DNA of 64,000 bases from Kineosporia aurantiaca JCM 3230 (GCA_000719025.1 JODP01000003.1:124001-188000); one strand, 5' to 3'; shown: positions 25,013 to 33,918, numbered from the stretch's first letter. The notes: generated by a model not told the origin, from the sequence alone. A program made the numbers and translations.

Positions 25013-25444
25013 TCAGTTCAGGGCGGCCGACTCGTCCTCCGTGAGCAACCGGGACCGGATCAGGAACCGCACCCCGTGCGGTGCCTCCAGGGAAAAACCC
25101 GCTCCCCGGCCGGGAACGACATCGATCGTCAGGTGGGTGTGCTTCCAGTACTCGAACTGGTTGCGGGACATCCACACCGGCACCTTCTCCGCGCCGAGAG
25201 GCAGCTCGGCCAGGAGCACGTCGCTGTCGCCGGTGATGAAATCGCCCAGCGGGTAGCACATCGGCGAGCTGCCGTCGCAGCAGCCGCCGGACTGGTGGAA
25301 CATCAGCGGACCGTGCTGCTCGCGCAGGATCTGCAGCATCTCCACCGCGGCCGGGGTGAAAGCCACCCGGGTGTACGGATCGTCCTTCACCACGTCGGCC
25401 AGTTCGGCCTCGATCGGTGCCTGCTCGCTCTGGGTCTCCGTCAC
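25013..25444 (-). CDS. DUF779 protein linked to aldehyde dehydrogenase
   Basis: A 143-residue cytoplasmic protein of family DUF779, regularly found beside exaC/AldA-type aldehyde dehydrogenases. The Cys-rich signature SGGCCDGSSPMC and the segment YWKHTHLTIDVVPGRGAGFS are visible. Start set at the GTG at 25444, which has a strong aggagg ribosome site; the in-frame extension upstream lacks support. It lies 145 bases downstream of the dehydrogenase gene on the same strand, and a terminator follows. Function unknown; a metal- or iron-sulfur-related helper role is plausible from the cysteines. Confidence 0.9.
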   Translation of the reverse strand: MTETQSEQAPIEAELADVVKDDPYTRVAFTPAAVEMLQILREQHGPLMFHQSGGCCDGSSPMCYPLGDFITGDSDVLLAELPLGAEKVPVWMSRNQFEYWKHTHLTIDVVPGRGAGFSLEAPHGVRFLIRSRLLTEDESAALN

Positions 25445-25589
25445 GTGCACCTCCTGCCTGCTGACTACCTGTTCAAGTCTTGCTCCGGAACCGTCCGCCG
25501 GCCATCCCACCTGCCCGTGCCCAGTCCAGTGGGATGACCGGCGGCCCGTTCCCGGGTCCCCGCCCAGCCGGGGCCCCGGCCGCTCGGGA

Positions 25590-27113
25590 TCAGAAGAATC
25601 CGAGCTTGTTCGGGGAGTAGCTGACCAGCATGTTCTTGGTCTGCTGGTAGTGATCGAGCATCATCTTGTGGTTCTCCCGGCCGATCCCGGAACCCTTGTA
25701 GCCGCCGAACGCCGCGGCCGCCGGGTAGGCGTGGTAGTTGTTCGTCCAGACCCGCCCGGCCTGGATCCCCCGGCCGAACCGGTAGGCGGTGTTGATGTCC
25801 CGCGACCAGACCCCGGCGCCGAGGCCGTACAGCGTGTCGTTGGCGATCTTCATCGCCTCCTCCTGGCTGTCGAACCGGGTCACCGAGACCACCGGCCCGA
25901 AGATCTCCTCCTGGAAGACCCGCATCGAGTTGTCACCCTCGAAGATGGTCGGCTTCACGTAGTAGCCCTCGGCCAGGTCGCCACCGAGGTCGGCGCGCTC
26001 GCCGCCGATTAGCACCTTGGCCCCTTCGGCCTGGCCGATGTCGAAGTAGGACAGGATCTTCTCGAGCTGGTCGTTGCTCGCCTGGGCGCCGAGCATGGTG
26101 TCGGTGTCCAGCGGGTTCCCGGCCACGATGGCCTTGGTCCGCTCCAGGGCGTCGGCCAGGAACGAGTCGTAGATCGTCGACTGGATCAGCCCGCGCGAGG
26201 GGCAGGTGCAGACCTCGCCGCTGTTCAGGGCGAACATGGTGAAGCCCTCGAGCGCCTTGTCGTAGAAGGCGTCCTTCTCCGCGGCGACGTCCTCGAAGAA
26301 GATGTTCGGGCTCTTGCCGCCCAGCTCCAGGGTCACCGGGATGATGTTCTGGCTGGCGTACTGCATGATCAGCCGGCCGGTGGTGGTCTCCCCGGTGAAG
26401 GCGATCTTGCTGATCCGGCTGCTGGAGGCGAGCGGCTTGCCGGCCTCCACCCCGAACCCGTTGACGATGTTCAGCACGCCGTCCGGGAGCAGGTCACCGA
26501 CCAGGTCGATCCAGTGCATGATCGAGGCCGGGGTCTGCTCGGCCGGCTTCAGCACCACCGCGTTGCCCGCGGCCAGCGCCGGGGCGAGCTTCCAGACCGC
26601 CATCAGCAGCGGGAAGTTCCACGGGATGATCTGGCCGACGACGCCCAGCGGCTCGTGGAAGTGGTAGGCCACGGTGTCGTCGTCGAGCTGGCTGAGCGAG
26701 CCCTCCTGAGCCCGGATCGCCCCGGCGAAGTAGCGGAAGTGGTCGATCGCCAGCGGCAGGTCGGCGGCCAGGGCCTCACGGATCGGCTTGCCGTTGTCCC
26801 AGGACTCGGCGACCGCGAGGGCCTCCAGGTTCTGCTCCATCCGGTCGGCGATCTTGTTCAGGATGTTGGCCCGCTCGGCCGGGGAGGTCCGGCCCCAGGC
26901 GGGCGCGGCCGCGTGGGCGGCGTCGAGGGCGGCCTCGATGTCCTCCGCGGTGCCGCGAGCCACCTCGCAGAACGTCTTGCCGGTGACCGGGCTGGGGTTC
27001 TCGAAGTACTGGCCCTTGACCGGCGCGACCCGGCGGCCGCCGATCCAGTGGTCGTAGCGGGAGGCGAAAGTGGTGGGGCTGCCCGGCTGGCCGGGCGCGG
27101 TGTAGACAGCCAT
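25590..27113 (-). CDS. NAD-dependent aldehyde dehydrogenase (ExaC/AldA type)
   Basis: A 507-residue enzyme oxidising acetaldehyde or similar aldehydes to acids. Catalytic Cys302 (GEVCTCPSR) and general-base Glu263 (LELGGKSP) are present, as are the NAD-binding IIPWNFPL and FTGETTTG. The CTCPSR context is the usual form of ExaC-like enzymes induced during alcohol growth. The ATG at 27113 follows ggagg. It lies between the GAF-domain regulator gene upstream and DUF779 downstream, all on the minus strand; twin palindromes at 27187-27207 are a likely control site. Confidence 0.95.
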   Translation of the reverse strand: MAVYTAPGQPGSPTTFASRYDHWIGGRRVAPVKGQYFENPSPVTGKTFCEVARGTAEDIEAALDAAHAAAPAWGRTSPAERANILNKIADRMEQNLEALAVAESWDNGKPIREALAADLPLAIDHFRYFAGAIRAQEGSLSQLDDDTVAYHFHEPLGVVGQIIPWNFPLLMAVWKLAPALAAGNAVVLKPAEQTPASIMHWIDLVGDLLPDGVLNIVNGFGVEAGKPLASSSRISKIAFTGETTTGRLIMQYASQNIIPVTLELGGKSPNIFFEDVAAEKDAFYDKALEGFTMFALNSGEVCTCPSRGLIQSTIYDSFLADALERTKAIVAGNPLDTDTMLGAQASNDQLEKILSYFDIGQAEGAKVLIGGERADLGGDLAEGYYVKPTIFEGDNSMRVFQEEIFGPVVSVTRFDSQEEAMKIANDTLYGLGAGVWSRDINTAYRFGRGIQAGRVWTNNYHAYPAAAAFGGYKGSGIGRENHKMMLDHYQQTKNMLVSYSPNKLGFF

Positions 27114-27186
27114 GGAAAACCTCCGACTCTTTCGGCCCGACGGTGGACCGAAGCTGAGCCCGACGTTAGGTCGCCGGAGGTTGCAG

Positions 27187-27207
27187 CAACGTTGCGGACC
27201 AACGTTG
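27187..27207. promoter_or_regulatory. Twin CAACGTTG palindromes upstream of the aldehyde dehydrogenase
   Basis: Two copies of the 8-bp palindrome CAACGTTG (27187-27194 and 27200-27207) separated by 5 bases, 74-94 bases upstream of the dehydrogenase start and just beyond the regulator's stop. The 13-bp centre-to-centre spacing suits a dimeric regulator. Candidate binding site for the adjacent regulator; unproven. Confidence 0.5.
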
Positions 27208-27218
27208 TCAGCGAATTT

Positions 27219-28469
27219 CTAAGCCAGACGGGCGAGTCGGGCCCGGGCCCGGGCCTGTCGCGGCGAATTGGGCGGCAATGCCCGGAGCAGGGCCTGCCAG
27301 GCCGCCGCGTCCTCCCGGCCCTCGGGCAGCTTCACCCAGCGCTCCAGCACCGGCACCGAGCCGGAAGCCAGCACGGCCTCACGTACCTCGCAGACGAACT
27401 CGTCCGTCATGGAACGGATTCCGGGCGCATCGGAACCCGGCAACGGGCTGCCGGCGAACAGGTCCAAAGCCTGCTCCAGCCGCCCCTCGGAGAGCGCCTC
27501 GCGAACCTGGGCGACATCGGTACGGATCGGGACGTTCAGCCGGTACGGCCGCGACGACAGCAAAGCGGGACCGAGAACCCTTCGCAACCGGTTGATCTCG
27601 GCCCGGACGGTGATCAGGTGCTCGCCCTCGTCGTGCAGGGCCACGTCTAGCGCCTGGGCGGACAGCCCGTGCGGGGCGCTGGCCAGCAGCCAGACCAGCT
27701 CGGTATGTCTCCGGGAGAGATGAACGGTGCGACCGTCGAGTTCCAGGCTCCCGGCCTCGGCCCCCAGAAGAGTGAGGCGGGCCGCCCGCTTTCGGGGGAT
27801 CGGCACCACCATCGGCCGCGGCGCCCCGAACTGCTGCCCCCGGAGCTGCAGGCCGGCCTCGACCGCGGCGGCGCAGGCCCGCACCAGAGCCAGCGCCCGC
27901 GGCCCGGTGACGTCCGGTCCACCGGTCAGGTCGATGACGCCGAGCAGGGCCCCGGTCAGCGGGTGGTGCACCGGCGCGGCCACGCAGCTCCAGGAGAGGG
28001 CGCCCAGGCCGAAGTGCTCGCCCGCGCTGATCTGTACCGCCCGGTCCAGGGCGAGCGCGGTGCCGGGGGCGTTGGTGCCGGTGGCCCGCTCGCTCCACAG
28101 CGAGCCCTCGACGAACTGCATGGTCTCGGCCCGGCTGCGCAGGTGGTGGTGCCCCTCCACCCAGAGCAGCCGGCCGAGCGCGTCGCCCACCGCCACGATG
28201 TGCCCGGCCTCGTCCGCGTCCTCGGTGAGCAGCCGCCGGATCAGCGGCATCATCGCGGCCAGCGGATGATTGGCCCGGTAGTCCGCCAGCTCGTTCTCGG
28301 ACATGTCCAGCGGGGCCGCCTCGGCGTCCGGGTCGACCCCGAGCGCCAGCGAACGCCGCCAGCTCTCGGCGACCACCGGCCGGATCAGGTCCGGCAGCGG
28401 TGAGGTCGGGGCGGCCAGGAAGTGCTCATGGACGGCCGCCAGCGCTCCGATCCGCTTCAGCGAGGACAT
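27219..28469 (-). CDS. GAF-domain transcriptional regulator of the aldehyde dehydrogenase
   Basis: A 416-residue protein from the ATG at 28469. The N-terminal half resembles the sensory part of AcoR-type activators (ESWRRSLALGVDPD; HHHLRSRAETMQFVEGSLWSE; GTNAPGTALA), ending in a GAF domain. No AAA+ sigma-54 domain follows; instead the C-terminal half has a winged-helix-like region (LDGRTVHLSRRHTELVWLLA, then ITVRAEINRLRRVLG). This is the actinobacterial sigma-54-independent form often linked to alcohol or aldehyde catabolism. Probably activates the adjacent dehydrogenase genes through the twin palindromes (inference). Confidence 0.85.
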   Translation of the reverse strand: MSSLKRIGALAAVHEHFLAAPTSPLPDLIRPVVAESWRRSLALGVDPDAEAAPLDMSENELADYRANHPLAAMMPLIRRLLTEDADEAGHIVAVGDALGRLLWVEGHHHLRSRAETMQFVEGSLWSERATGTNAPGTALALDRAVQISAGEHFGLGALSWSCVAAPVHHPLTGALLGVIDLTGGPDVTGPRALALVRACAAAVEAGLQLRGQQFGAPRPMVVPIPRKRAARLTLLGAEAGSLELDGRTVHLSRRHTELVWLLASAPHGLSAQALDVALHDEGEHLITVRAEINRLRRVLGPALLSSRPYRLNVPIRTDVAQVREALSEGRLEQALDLFAGSPLPGSDAPGIRSMTDEFVCEVREAVLASGSVPVLERWVKLPEGREDAAAWQALLRALPPNSPRQARARARLARLA

Positions 28470-28564
28470 GCCGCGATAGTAAGTGAGGCAGGTCACCGGC
28501 GCACCGCCCTCCGACGGACAATTTTCTGTGGGTCGCTCGCCGGTCTTCCCAGCTCAGCGGCCGA

Positions 28565-29152
<588 letters not shown>

Positions 29153-29231
29153 GTCCCTACCGTCGGGCGGCACCGGGACCGACTTCCAGCGTTTCGCCTG
29201 GGAGGAGATCTGCCACTGGCAGAGCCCGTCA

Positions 29232-29246
29232 TCTGCTCTGAGCAGA
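29232..29246. promoter_or_regulatory. Palindrome in the clpP-clgR divergent promoter region
   Basis: tctgctc-t-gagcaga, 7-bp perfect arms around one base, lies midway between the divergent clpP and clgR starts. Candidate operator for the HTH regulator; it is not an obvious match to the ClgR consensus I recall from Streptomyces. Confidence 0.4.
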
Positions 29247-29330
29247 GTGCGGGAATTGGGCCGGGTGGGGGCTCAATCCGGTCGGTGGGGCGCCGTAGTC
29301 TGGAGGGCAATCGCCACCGGGAGGGGTGCC

Positions 29331-29687
29331 ATGCTGCTGCGAGGCCTGATCGGGACCGTTCTGCGCCGGATCCGGCTCGGCCAGGGGCGCACCCTGAAAG
29401 ATGTCGCCGAGACCGCCCGGGTGTCCGTCCCCTACCTGTCCGAGGTCGAGCGCGGTCGTAAGGAGGCCTCGTCCGAGCTGCTCGCGTCGATCTGCGCGTC
29501 CCTCGGGCTGGACCTGATGGATCTGCTCGCCGAGGTGCGGTTCGAGCTGGAGACCGAGCGGCTGGCCGAACTGGCCGCCCAGCCGCGTTCCGTCGGCTTC
29601 AGCGTGCTGTCCAGCACCGAGCGGGCGCCCAGCGCGTCGGTGTCCGGCGGGGTCGGGCTGCACGCCGTCTCCATGGTCGCCGCTTAG
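29331..29687 (+). CDS. clgR: ClgR-like XRE-family regulator
   Basis: A 118-residue DNA-binding protein starting at the ATG at 29331 (gagggg ribosome site). The Cro/CI-type HTH (about residues 10-60: GQGRTLKDVAETARVSVPYL, SEVERGRKEASSELL) is close to ClgR, the activator of clp protease genes in actinobacteria. It is divergent from clpP, which supports that role. Its TAG (29685-29687) overlaps the stop of the convergent gene and touches the start of a 9-bp tandem-repeat array. Its C-terminus lacks the Ala-Ala ending of some ClpP-degraded ClgRs but does end in VAA, which could act as such a degron. Confidence 0.85.
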   Translation: MLLRGLIGTVLRRIRLGQGRTLKDVAETARVSVPYLSEVERGRKEASSELLASICASLGLDLMDLLAEVRFELETERLAELAAQPRSVGFSVLSSTERAPSASVSGGVGLHAVSMVAA

Positions 29688-30685
29688 ACCGCTTGGACCG
29701 CTTGGACCGCTTGGACCGCTTGGACCGCTTGGACCGCTTGGACCGCTTGGACCGCTTGGACCGCTTGGACCGCTTGGACGCGGCGGGGGTTCTCGCCGTC
29801 CACCGGCGGTACTCCCAGGGCCATCACCGGGTCGGTCACCGAGTAGGTCGCCCGGTAGGCCAGCAGGCTGGTCGCCACGTCCATCCAGGACTTGGTGTCC
29901 TGCGCAGCCGGCATCGGGCCGAGCACCGAGGTGAACCAGCTGGGCAGCAGCGCCCCGCCACCCACCGCGTCCGCCACCCGGGCCCGCAGCCGGACCTGCA
30001 GCGCCGTCCAGGCCCGCTCCCCCTCGCTCACCACGTCGGCCACCGCCACCTGGTTCTCCTCGTCGGCCGAGAGCAGCTCGGCGGCCTCCAGTGCGGCGGC
30101 GGTCAGGGCCTGCATCCGGTTGCGGGTCTCGGTCAGCCCGGCCACCGAGATCTCGAACTCCTCCACCGCCGCACCGTGCCGCGGGTCGTCCCGATGCGTG
30201 TCCGCGATGACCTCGCACGCCCCCAGCGCCACCTCGCGATGGTGTGAGTGCTGGCGCACCGCCGCCGCATGGGCCGCCACCGCCGCCTCCAGGGAGGACC
30301 GGTTGGCCGGCTGGAGCAGACCGGCCTTGGCCAGATGCCCCTCCTCGGCCACCTGGGCCAGCTCCAGCTCGCGCCGGTCGAGGGCGTCCAGCTCGGCCTC
30401 GGGCACCTCGTCCTTCAGCCGGATGTTCCGCTCCAGCCACTCCACCCGGGCGTTCAGCCGCTTCACCAGCGCGGCCAGGTCCTGGGTGGTGAGTTCGGTC
30501 TCCAGCGAACGACTCTCGACCCGGTTCAGGGCCGCCCGGACCTCGGAGAGCGAGGTACTGACGGTGCCGAAACGGTCCGGCAGATCGGCGATCGCCGAGC
30601 CGAGATCCTCCACGTCGTCGCGCAACTGGGCCACCGCGTGCTGAAGCTCGGTGTCCGGGGCGGAACGAGGTCTGATCAAGGCCAT
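29684..30685 (-). CDS. Coiled-coil hypothetical protein with (QAV)n tail
   Basis: A 333-residue soluble, helical protein. The N-terminal third (about 10-100) is a probable coiled coil (LQHAVAQLRDDVEDLGSAI; VKRLNARVEWLERNI); a second helical region covers about 120-240; the C-terminus ends in about ten QAV units encoded by the 9-bp array at 29688-29777. Last gene of the leftward five-gene PRC-barrel operon, one base after the preceding stop. Its TAA overlaps the TAG of convergent clgR by 2-3 bases. No known family; it may form a complex with the membrane protein encoded just upstream. Confidence 0.75.
   Translation of the reverse strand: MALIRPRSAPDTELQHAVAQLRDDVEDLGSAIADLPDRFGTVSTSLSEVRAALNRVESRSLETELTTQDLAALVKRLNARVEWLERNIRLKDEVPEAELDALDRRELELAQVAEEGHLAKAGLLQPANRSSLEAAVAAHAAAVRQHSHHREVALGACEVIADTHRDDPRHGAAVEEFEISVAGLTETRNRMQALTAAALEAAELLSADEENQVAVADVVSEGERAWTALQVRLRARVADAVGGGALLPSWFTSVLGPMPAAQDTKSWMDVATSLLAYRATYSVTDPVMALGVPPVDGENPRRVQAVQAVQAVQAVQAVQAVQAVQAVQAVQAV
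29688..29777. repeat. Ten perfect copies of a 9-bp tandem repeat
   Basis: accgcttgg repeated ten times without a mismatch, directly after the clgR stop codon and inside the 3' end of the opposite-strand gene, where it encodes a (Gln-Ala-Val)n tail. The 9-bp unit keeps the frame whatever the copy number. Confidence 0.97.
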
Positions 30686-30686
30686 G

Positions 30687-31634
30687 TCAGCGAAACCTCC
30701 TCGGCAGCGCCGCTATCCGCAGCGGCGTCTGCTGCACATGCCAGATTCCCGCGCCGATGGCGACGACGCCCAGCAACAGCACGGTGGGCGGCAGGCCCGA
30801 AGTCGCACAGATCGCCGTCAGCAGAGCGCCGAACGCCACGACCACCGAGCCCGGGCGCAACGACTCGTGCCGATCGCCCGGCGGGTGCACGGGCAATCGC
30901 ATCAGGAGATAGCCCGCGCCGCCGCAGATGATCGCGGGCAGCACCCACCAGCGCGGCAGCCAGCCGGCCAGACCGGCGACGAACAGCGAGATCGCCACGG
31001 CCAGGGTCAGCACCCCGGACCAGCGGACGATCATCAGACTGAGCCGGCGGGGCCCGGCGTCGAGCAGCAGGGGCAGCCGGCGTTCGTAACTGATCAGCTC
31101 CCGGGTCGCGGCGATCACCGCGTCGGTCGCCTCCTGCAGGCTGGGCCGGGTCCGATCGGCATCCTCGGACTCATCGCCCCGGCCAGCGTCCCGACCGGCG
31201 TGCTCATCGCCCAGCAGCCGGGGGCCGGACGGTCCGACGTCGGTCAGGCCGAGGTCGGCCAGGCGCCGGCGGGCCCGGCGGCGGCGCAGCCCCTCGAGGT
31301 CGACCCAGTGGTCGCTGGGCTCGCCGAGATCGAGGCCACCAGGCCGATCGCCCGGATCTCCCGGACCCGGGTTCCGGTCGTCCTCGTCGTCCTGGTCGTC
31401 CTCGCCCTCCGGATCCTCGTCCCAGCGCGCCTGGGCCGCGTCCGTCAGATCGATCCCATCGGTCAGGTCGATCCCGTCGGTCAGGTCGATCTCCCGGACA
31501 TCGCCGTCCGGATCGGGGCTTTCGTGCCCGCCCGGACCGACCCGCACCCCTTGACCGACCGCACGCAGTTCGGCCAGGCGATCGCGGATCCGCTCCTGCA
31601 GGATCGCCACCTGCTCCTCCGGGTCAACCCCCAT
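30687..31634 (-). CDS. Hypothetical membrane protein, PRC-barrel operon
   Basis: A 315-residue protein from the ATG at 31634. The N-terminal 190 residues are soluble, very acidic and partly repetitive (the unit DLTDGI occurs twice, then DLTDA, near 31440-31490), followed by helical stretches. Four hydrophobic segments lie in the C-terminal third (about 205-300), in two pairs. It is 32 bases downstream of a PRC-barrel gene and one base upstream of the coiled-coil gene. Function unknown; it probably anchors the operon's products at the membrane. Confidence 0.7.
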   Translation of the reverse strand: MGVDPEEQVAILQERIRDRLAELRAVGQGVRVGPGGHESPDPDGDVREIDLTDGIDLTDGIDLTDAAQARWDEDPEGEDDQDDEDDRNPGPGDPGDRPGGLDLGEPSDHWVDLEGLRRRRARRRLADLGLTDVGPSGPRLLGDEHAGRDAGRGDESEDADRTRPSLQEATDAVIAATRELISYERRLPLLLDAGPRRLSLMIVRWSGVLTLAVAISLFVAGLAGWLPRWWVLPAIICGGAGYLLMRLPVHPPGDRHESLRPGSVVVAFGALLTAICATSGLPPTVLLLGVVAIGAGIWHVQQTPLRIAALPRRFR

Positions 31635-31666
31635 GAGACCGACGGTAACCAGAGCGCGGGGCAAAG

Positions 31667-32101
31667 TCAGCCAGTGACCACCACGGCGTACTTGCCAATT
31701 CCGAGAAGCCGGGTGCCGTCCACGAAGCTGTCCTTCAGCAGCAGGCTGGTCACCCGCCCGTCGGCCGGGTCGAACTCGACGTCGCGGATCTTGCCCAGCG
31801 GATGCCCGTGCTCGGTCAGCACCCGGCGCTTGAGCACGTCGAGCTTCTTGCCCGAGCGCTCCTTCAGCTCGGCCGGGGCATCGGCCACGTGCTCGGCCGA
31901 GCCGACCGTCAGCGCGTCCGGCCCGAGACCGGCCAGCGCGCCCCAGAGCAGCACGTCGCCGGGCCCCTTGCTCTTCTTCACCCGGAACCCGACCACGCGA
32001 TGGGTGGCCGGATCGATGATCGGGGCCTCGACCCGGCCCACCGTGGTGGCGGTCGAGGTGTCCATCACCGGATTGCCGGCGATGTCGCTGAACCTGATCA
32101 C
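31667..32101 (-). CDS. PRC-barrel domain protein (short)
   Basis: A 144-residue protein starting with GTG at 32101, whose GTGA overlaps the stop of the previous gene. Two beta-rich PRC-barrel-like modules are visible (FSDIAGNPVMDTSTATTVG; GHPLGKIRDVEFDPADGRV). PRC-barrels occur in RimM and photosynthetic reaction-centre H subunits and mediate protein or RNA contacts. It is downstream of a longer PRC-barrel gene, suggesting duplication within the operon. Role unknown. Confidence 0.8.
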   Translation of the reverse strand: MIRFSDIAGNPVMDTSTATTVGRVEAPIIDPATHRVVGFRVKKSKGPGDVLLWGALAGLGPDALTVGSAEHVADAPAELKERSGKKLDVLKRRVLTEHGHPLGKIRDVEFDPADGRVTSLLLKDSFVDGTRLLGIGKYAVVVTG

Positions 32102-32742
32102 TGCTTCTCCTCGGGACCGGTCGGGTAGCTGGGCGGCTCCGGCGGAGTGGTCTCGCCGCGGTCGAAGGACGGCTGGGCCCCGCCCCGGCCCAGCCGGGAC
32201 CGGAACTCCTCGACGGCGGCCCCGAACCCGGCCAGGTCGTCGCGGATGAAGTCGAGCGCACTGTCCGGCAGGATCAGCGCCTCGCCGGAGACCGACAACG
32301 CGTCCGGCAACGGCACGAACTGCCGCCGCGGGGCCGACTGGTCGCTCGGCTCGATCTCGTAACCGACTGCATCCGTTGTCTTCTCGGTGACCGACAGGAT
32401 GACGTCGGTGACCTTCCCGAGGCTCCGGCCGCCCTGGGTGAGCACGATCGAGCCGATCACCACGCCCCCGGCCCCCTCCAGTTCGCCGTCGAAGGCGTGC
32501 CGGTCGGCCAGGCTGTCCAGGTCCCGGATCATCACCGCGGCCGGGCCCAGCCCGTGCACGTTCGACCAGGGCAGGGTCTTCTTCAGCGGGCCGGCGAAGA
32601 TCCCGCGGCCGTTCAGCGTGAAACCGGCGAGCTCCCCGGAGACCGAGGAGTAGACCACGTCCTTGATCTGCGCCACGTCGTCCCCGGCCAGCGTCACGAC
32701 CGGCCGTTTCACCAGCTCGGCGGCGCGCAGCAGGACGCTCAC
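32098..32742 (-). CDS. PRC-barrel domain protein (long)
   Basis: A 214-residue protein with two PRC-barrel modules (DDVAQIKDVVYSSVSGELAG at about 20-40; GGRSLGKVTDVILSVTEKTT at about 100-120) and a Pro-rich tail. It starts with GTG at 32742, overlapping the stop of the small membrane-protein gene (GTGA); a longer in-frame version would run through that gene and is unlikely. Translationally coupled on both sides. A role as a scaffold or membrane-associated sensor is only a guess. Confidence 0.82.
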   Translation of the reverse strand: MSVLLRAAELVKRPVVTLAGDDVAQIKDVVYSSVSGELAGFTLNGRGIFAGPLKKTLPWSNVHGLGPAAVMIRDLDSLADRHAFDGELEGAGGVVIGSIVLTQGGRSLGKVTDVILSVTEKTTDAVGYEIEPSDQSAPRRQFVPLPDALSVSGEALILPDSALDFIRDDLAGFGAAVEEFRSRLGRGGAQPSFDRGETTPPEPPSYPTGPEEKQ

Positions 32743-32900
32743 GGCCGGCCTCCCGAGGAGCCCCGGCCACCGGAGCCGCCGCCCCGCGAGCGCTGGGCCA
32801 TCACGCTGCCCCGTCGACGTCGGACCTGGATGCCGTAGAACACCGCGGTGAGCAGGATCAACACCCCCACGATCAGCACCAGCCACTGCCACACGTCCAC
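32739..32900 (-). CDS. 53-residue single-helix membrane protein
   Basis: Starts with GTG at 32900 after a gagggga ribosome site; the product begins MDVWQWLVLIVGVLILLTAV, a full transmembrane helix, then has a basic RRRRG patch and a Ser/Gly/Arg-rich tail. Its TGA overlaps the GTG of the next PRC-barrel gene. First gene of the five-gene operon. The combination of ribosome site, hydrophobic helix with positive-inside charges and coupled stop/start supports it despite its size. Confidence 0.75.
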   Translation of the reverse strand: MDVWQWLVLIVGVLILLTAVFYGIQVRRRRGSVMAQRSRGGGSGGRGSSGGRP

Positions 32901-33019
32901 GGTGCGCTCCCCTCTGACCGGCGCAAAGGCGCGCCGGCCTTCATCGTTGCGCGTTCTGATCTTTGCGGCATCCTGACGAGTTCAGCATCTGTGACACGGC
33001 CCGAGTTCCGCCGCCTGGC

Positions 33020-33771
33020 TCAGCTCTTGAATCCTCCGTCGGAGAAGAGCAGCTGACCGTTCATCCAGCCGCCCTCTTTGGAGAGCAAGAACGAGACCAG
33101 AGCGGCCGTGTCCTGGGGTCGGCCCAGCCGTCCGAGCGGGGTCTGCGCGGTGAGGTCGCGCCGCAGATCGTCACTCATCCAGCCGGTGTCGATCGGACCG
33201 GGATTGATGACGTTTGCGCTCACCTTGAGGTGCGCGAGCTCGCGTGCCGCGGCCAGCACGATCCGGTCGAGGGCGCCCTTGCTCGCCCCGTAAGGCAGTT
33301 GAAGGCGGTGTGATCACTGGTCAGCGCCACGACCCGGGCGCGGCCGGTGAGCTGCTCGGGCTGCTTGAGCTGCTCGGCGAAGGCCTTGATCAGCAGCCAG
33401 GAAGCCCGGGTGTTCACCGCGAAGTGCCGGTCGAAGCTCTCCACCGTGGTGCTCAGCAAATCCGAGTCGACCGATTCGGCGTGGCCCATGACCAGGGCGG
33501 TCACCGGTCCCAGGCGATCGGCCACGGTTGCGAAAAGCGCTGCGGGCGTATGGACGTCGGTCAGGTCCGCTGGGAGGGCCACGGTTTCGGCGCCCGCCGC
33601 GCGGATCCGGGCACCGAGTTCCTGGACGTCTTCGGGCTGTTCACCCCACGGCATCCGGGCGTCGTAGGGAGCCCAGTGCGTGGTTGCGACGTCCCAGCCG
33701 TCCTCCGCCAGCCGGACCGCGATCCGGGTCGCGATCCCGGCCAGCCGGCCGGCCCCGGTGACCAACACCAC
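33020..33771 (-). pseudogene. Short-chain dehydrogenase/reductase broken by a frameshift
   Basis: Two reading frames together make one SDR. The upstream part has the NAD(P) motif TGAGRLAGIA and runs to SDHTAFN; the downstream part continues with the family's AAARELAHLKVSANVINPGP and ends GGWMNGQLLFSDGGFKS. Between them, near 33297, one base appears lost: restoring a C after AAC gives N-L-P-Y-G-A-S-K-G-A-L-D, the expected catalytic YxxxK. As it stands the product stops soon after the break and lacks the active site. Recent inactivation or a sequencing error are both possible. The start is uncertain: an ATG at 33867 lies inside a REP copy; a GTG at 33771 just before the nucleotide-binding loop is more likely. 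Confidence 0.85.
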
Positions 33772-33855
33772 CGGACGACTCCCGGCCGAGCGGTCCGACC
33801 CAGCCCCGAGCGTCCCTAATTCCGGCAACCCCAGCCCCAAAACCCCAACCCCTTT

Positions 33856-33892
33856 GTTCGTGATCATGCAGTACCGCCCCCGCGATCATGCA
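33856..33892. repeat. REP-like repeat, related to 21514-21623
   Basis: gttcgTGATCATGCA (33856-33870) repeats the exact 15-base outer arm of the 21.5-kb cluster; a second variant copy CGATCATGCA follows at 33883. It sits between the HAD phosphatase and the broken SDR gene. Confidence 0.85.
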
Positions 33893-33918
33893 GACCCGAA
33901 CCGGATTGCGACACCGAT

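Noticed and set aside
29693..30247. Plus-strand frame beginning with a DRL-repeat peptide
   Set aside because: It is the reverse reading of the 9-bp array and of the coiled-coil gene; the minus-strand gene has coding character and operon context.
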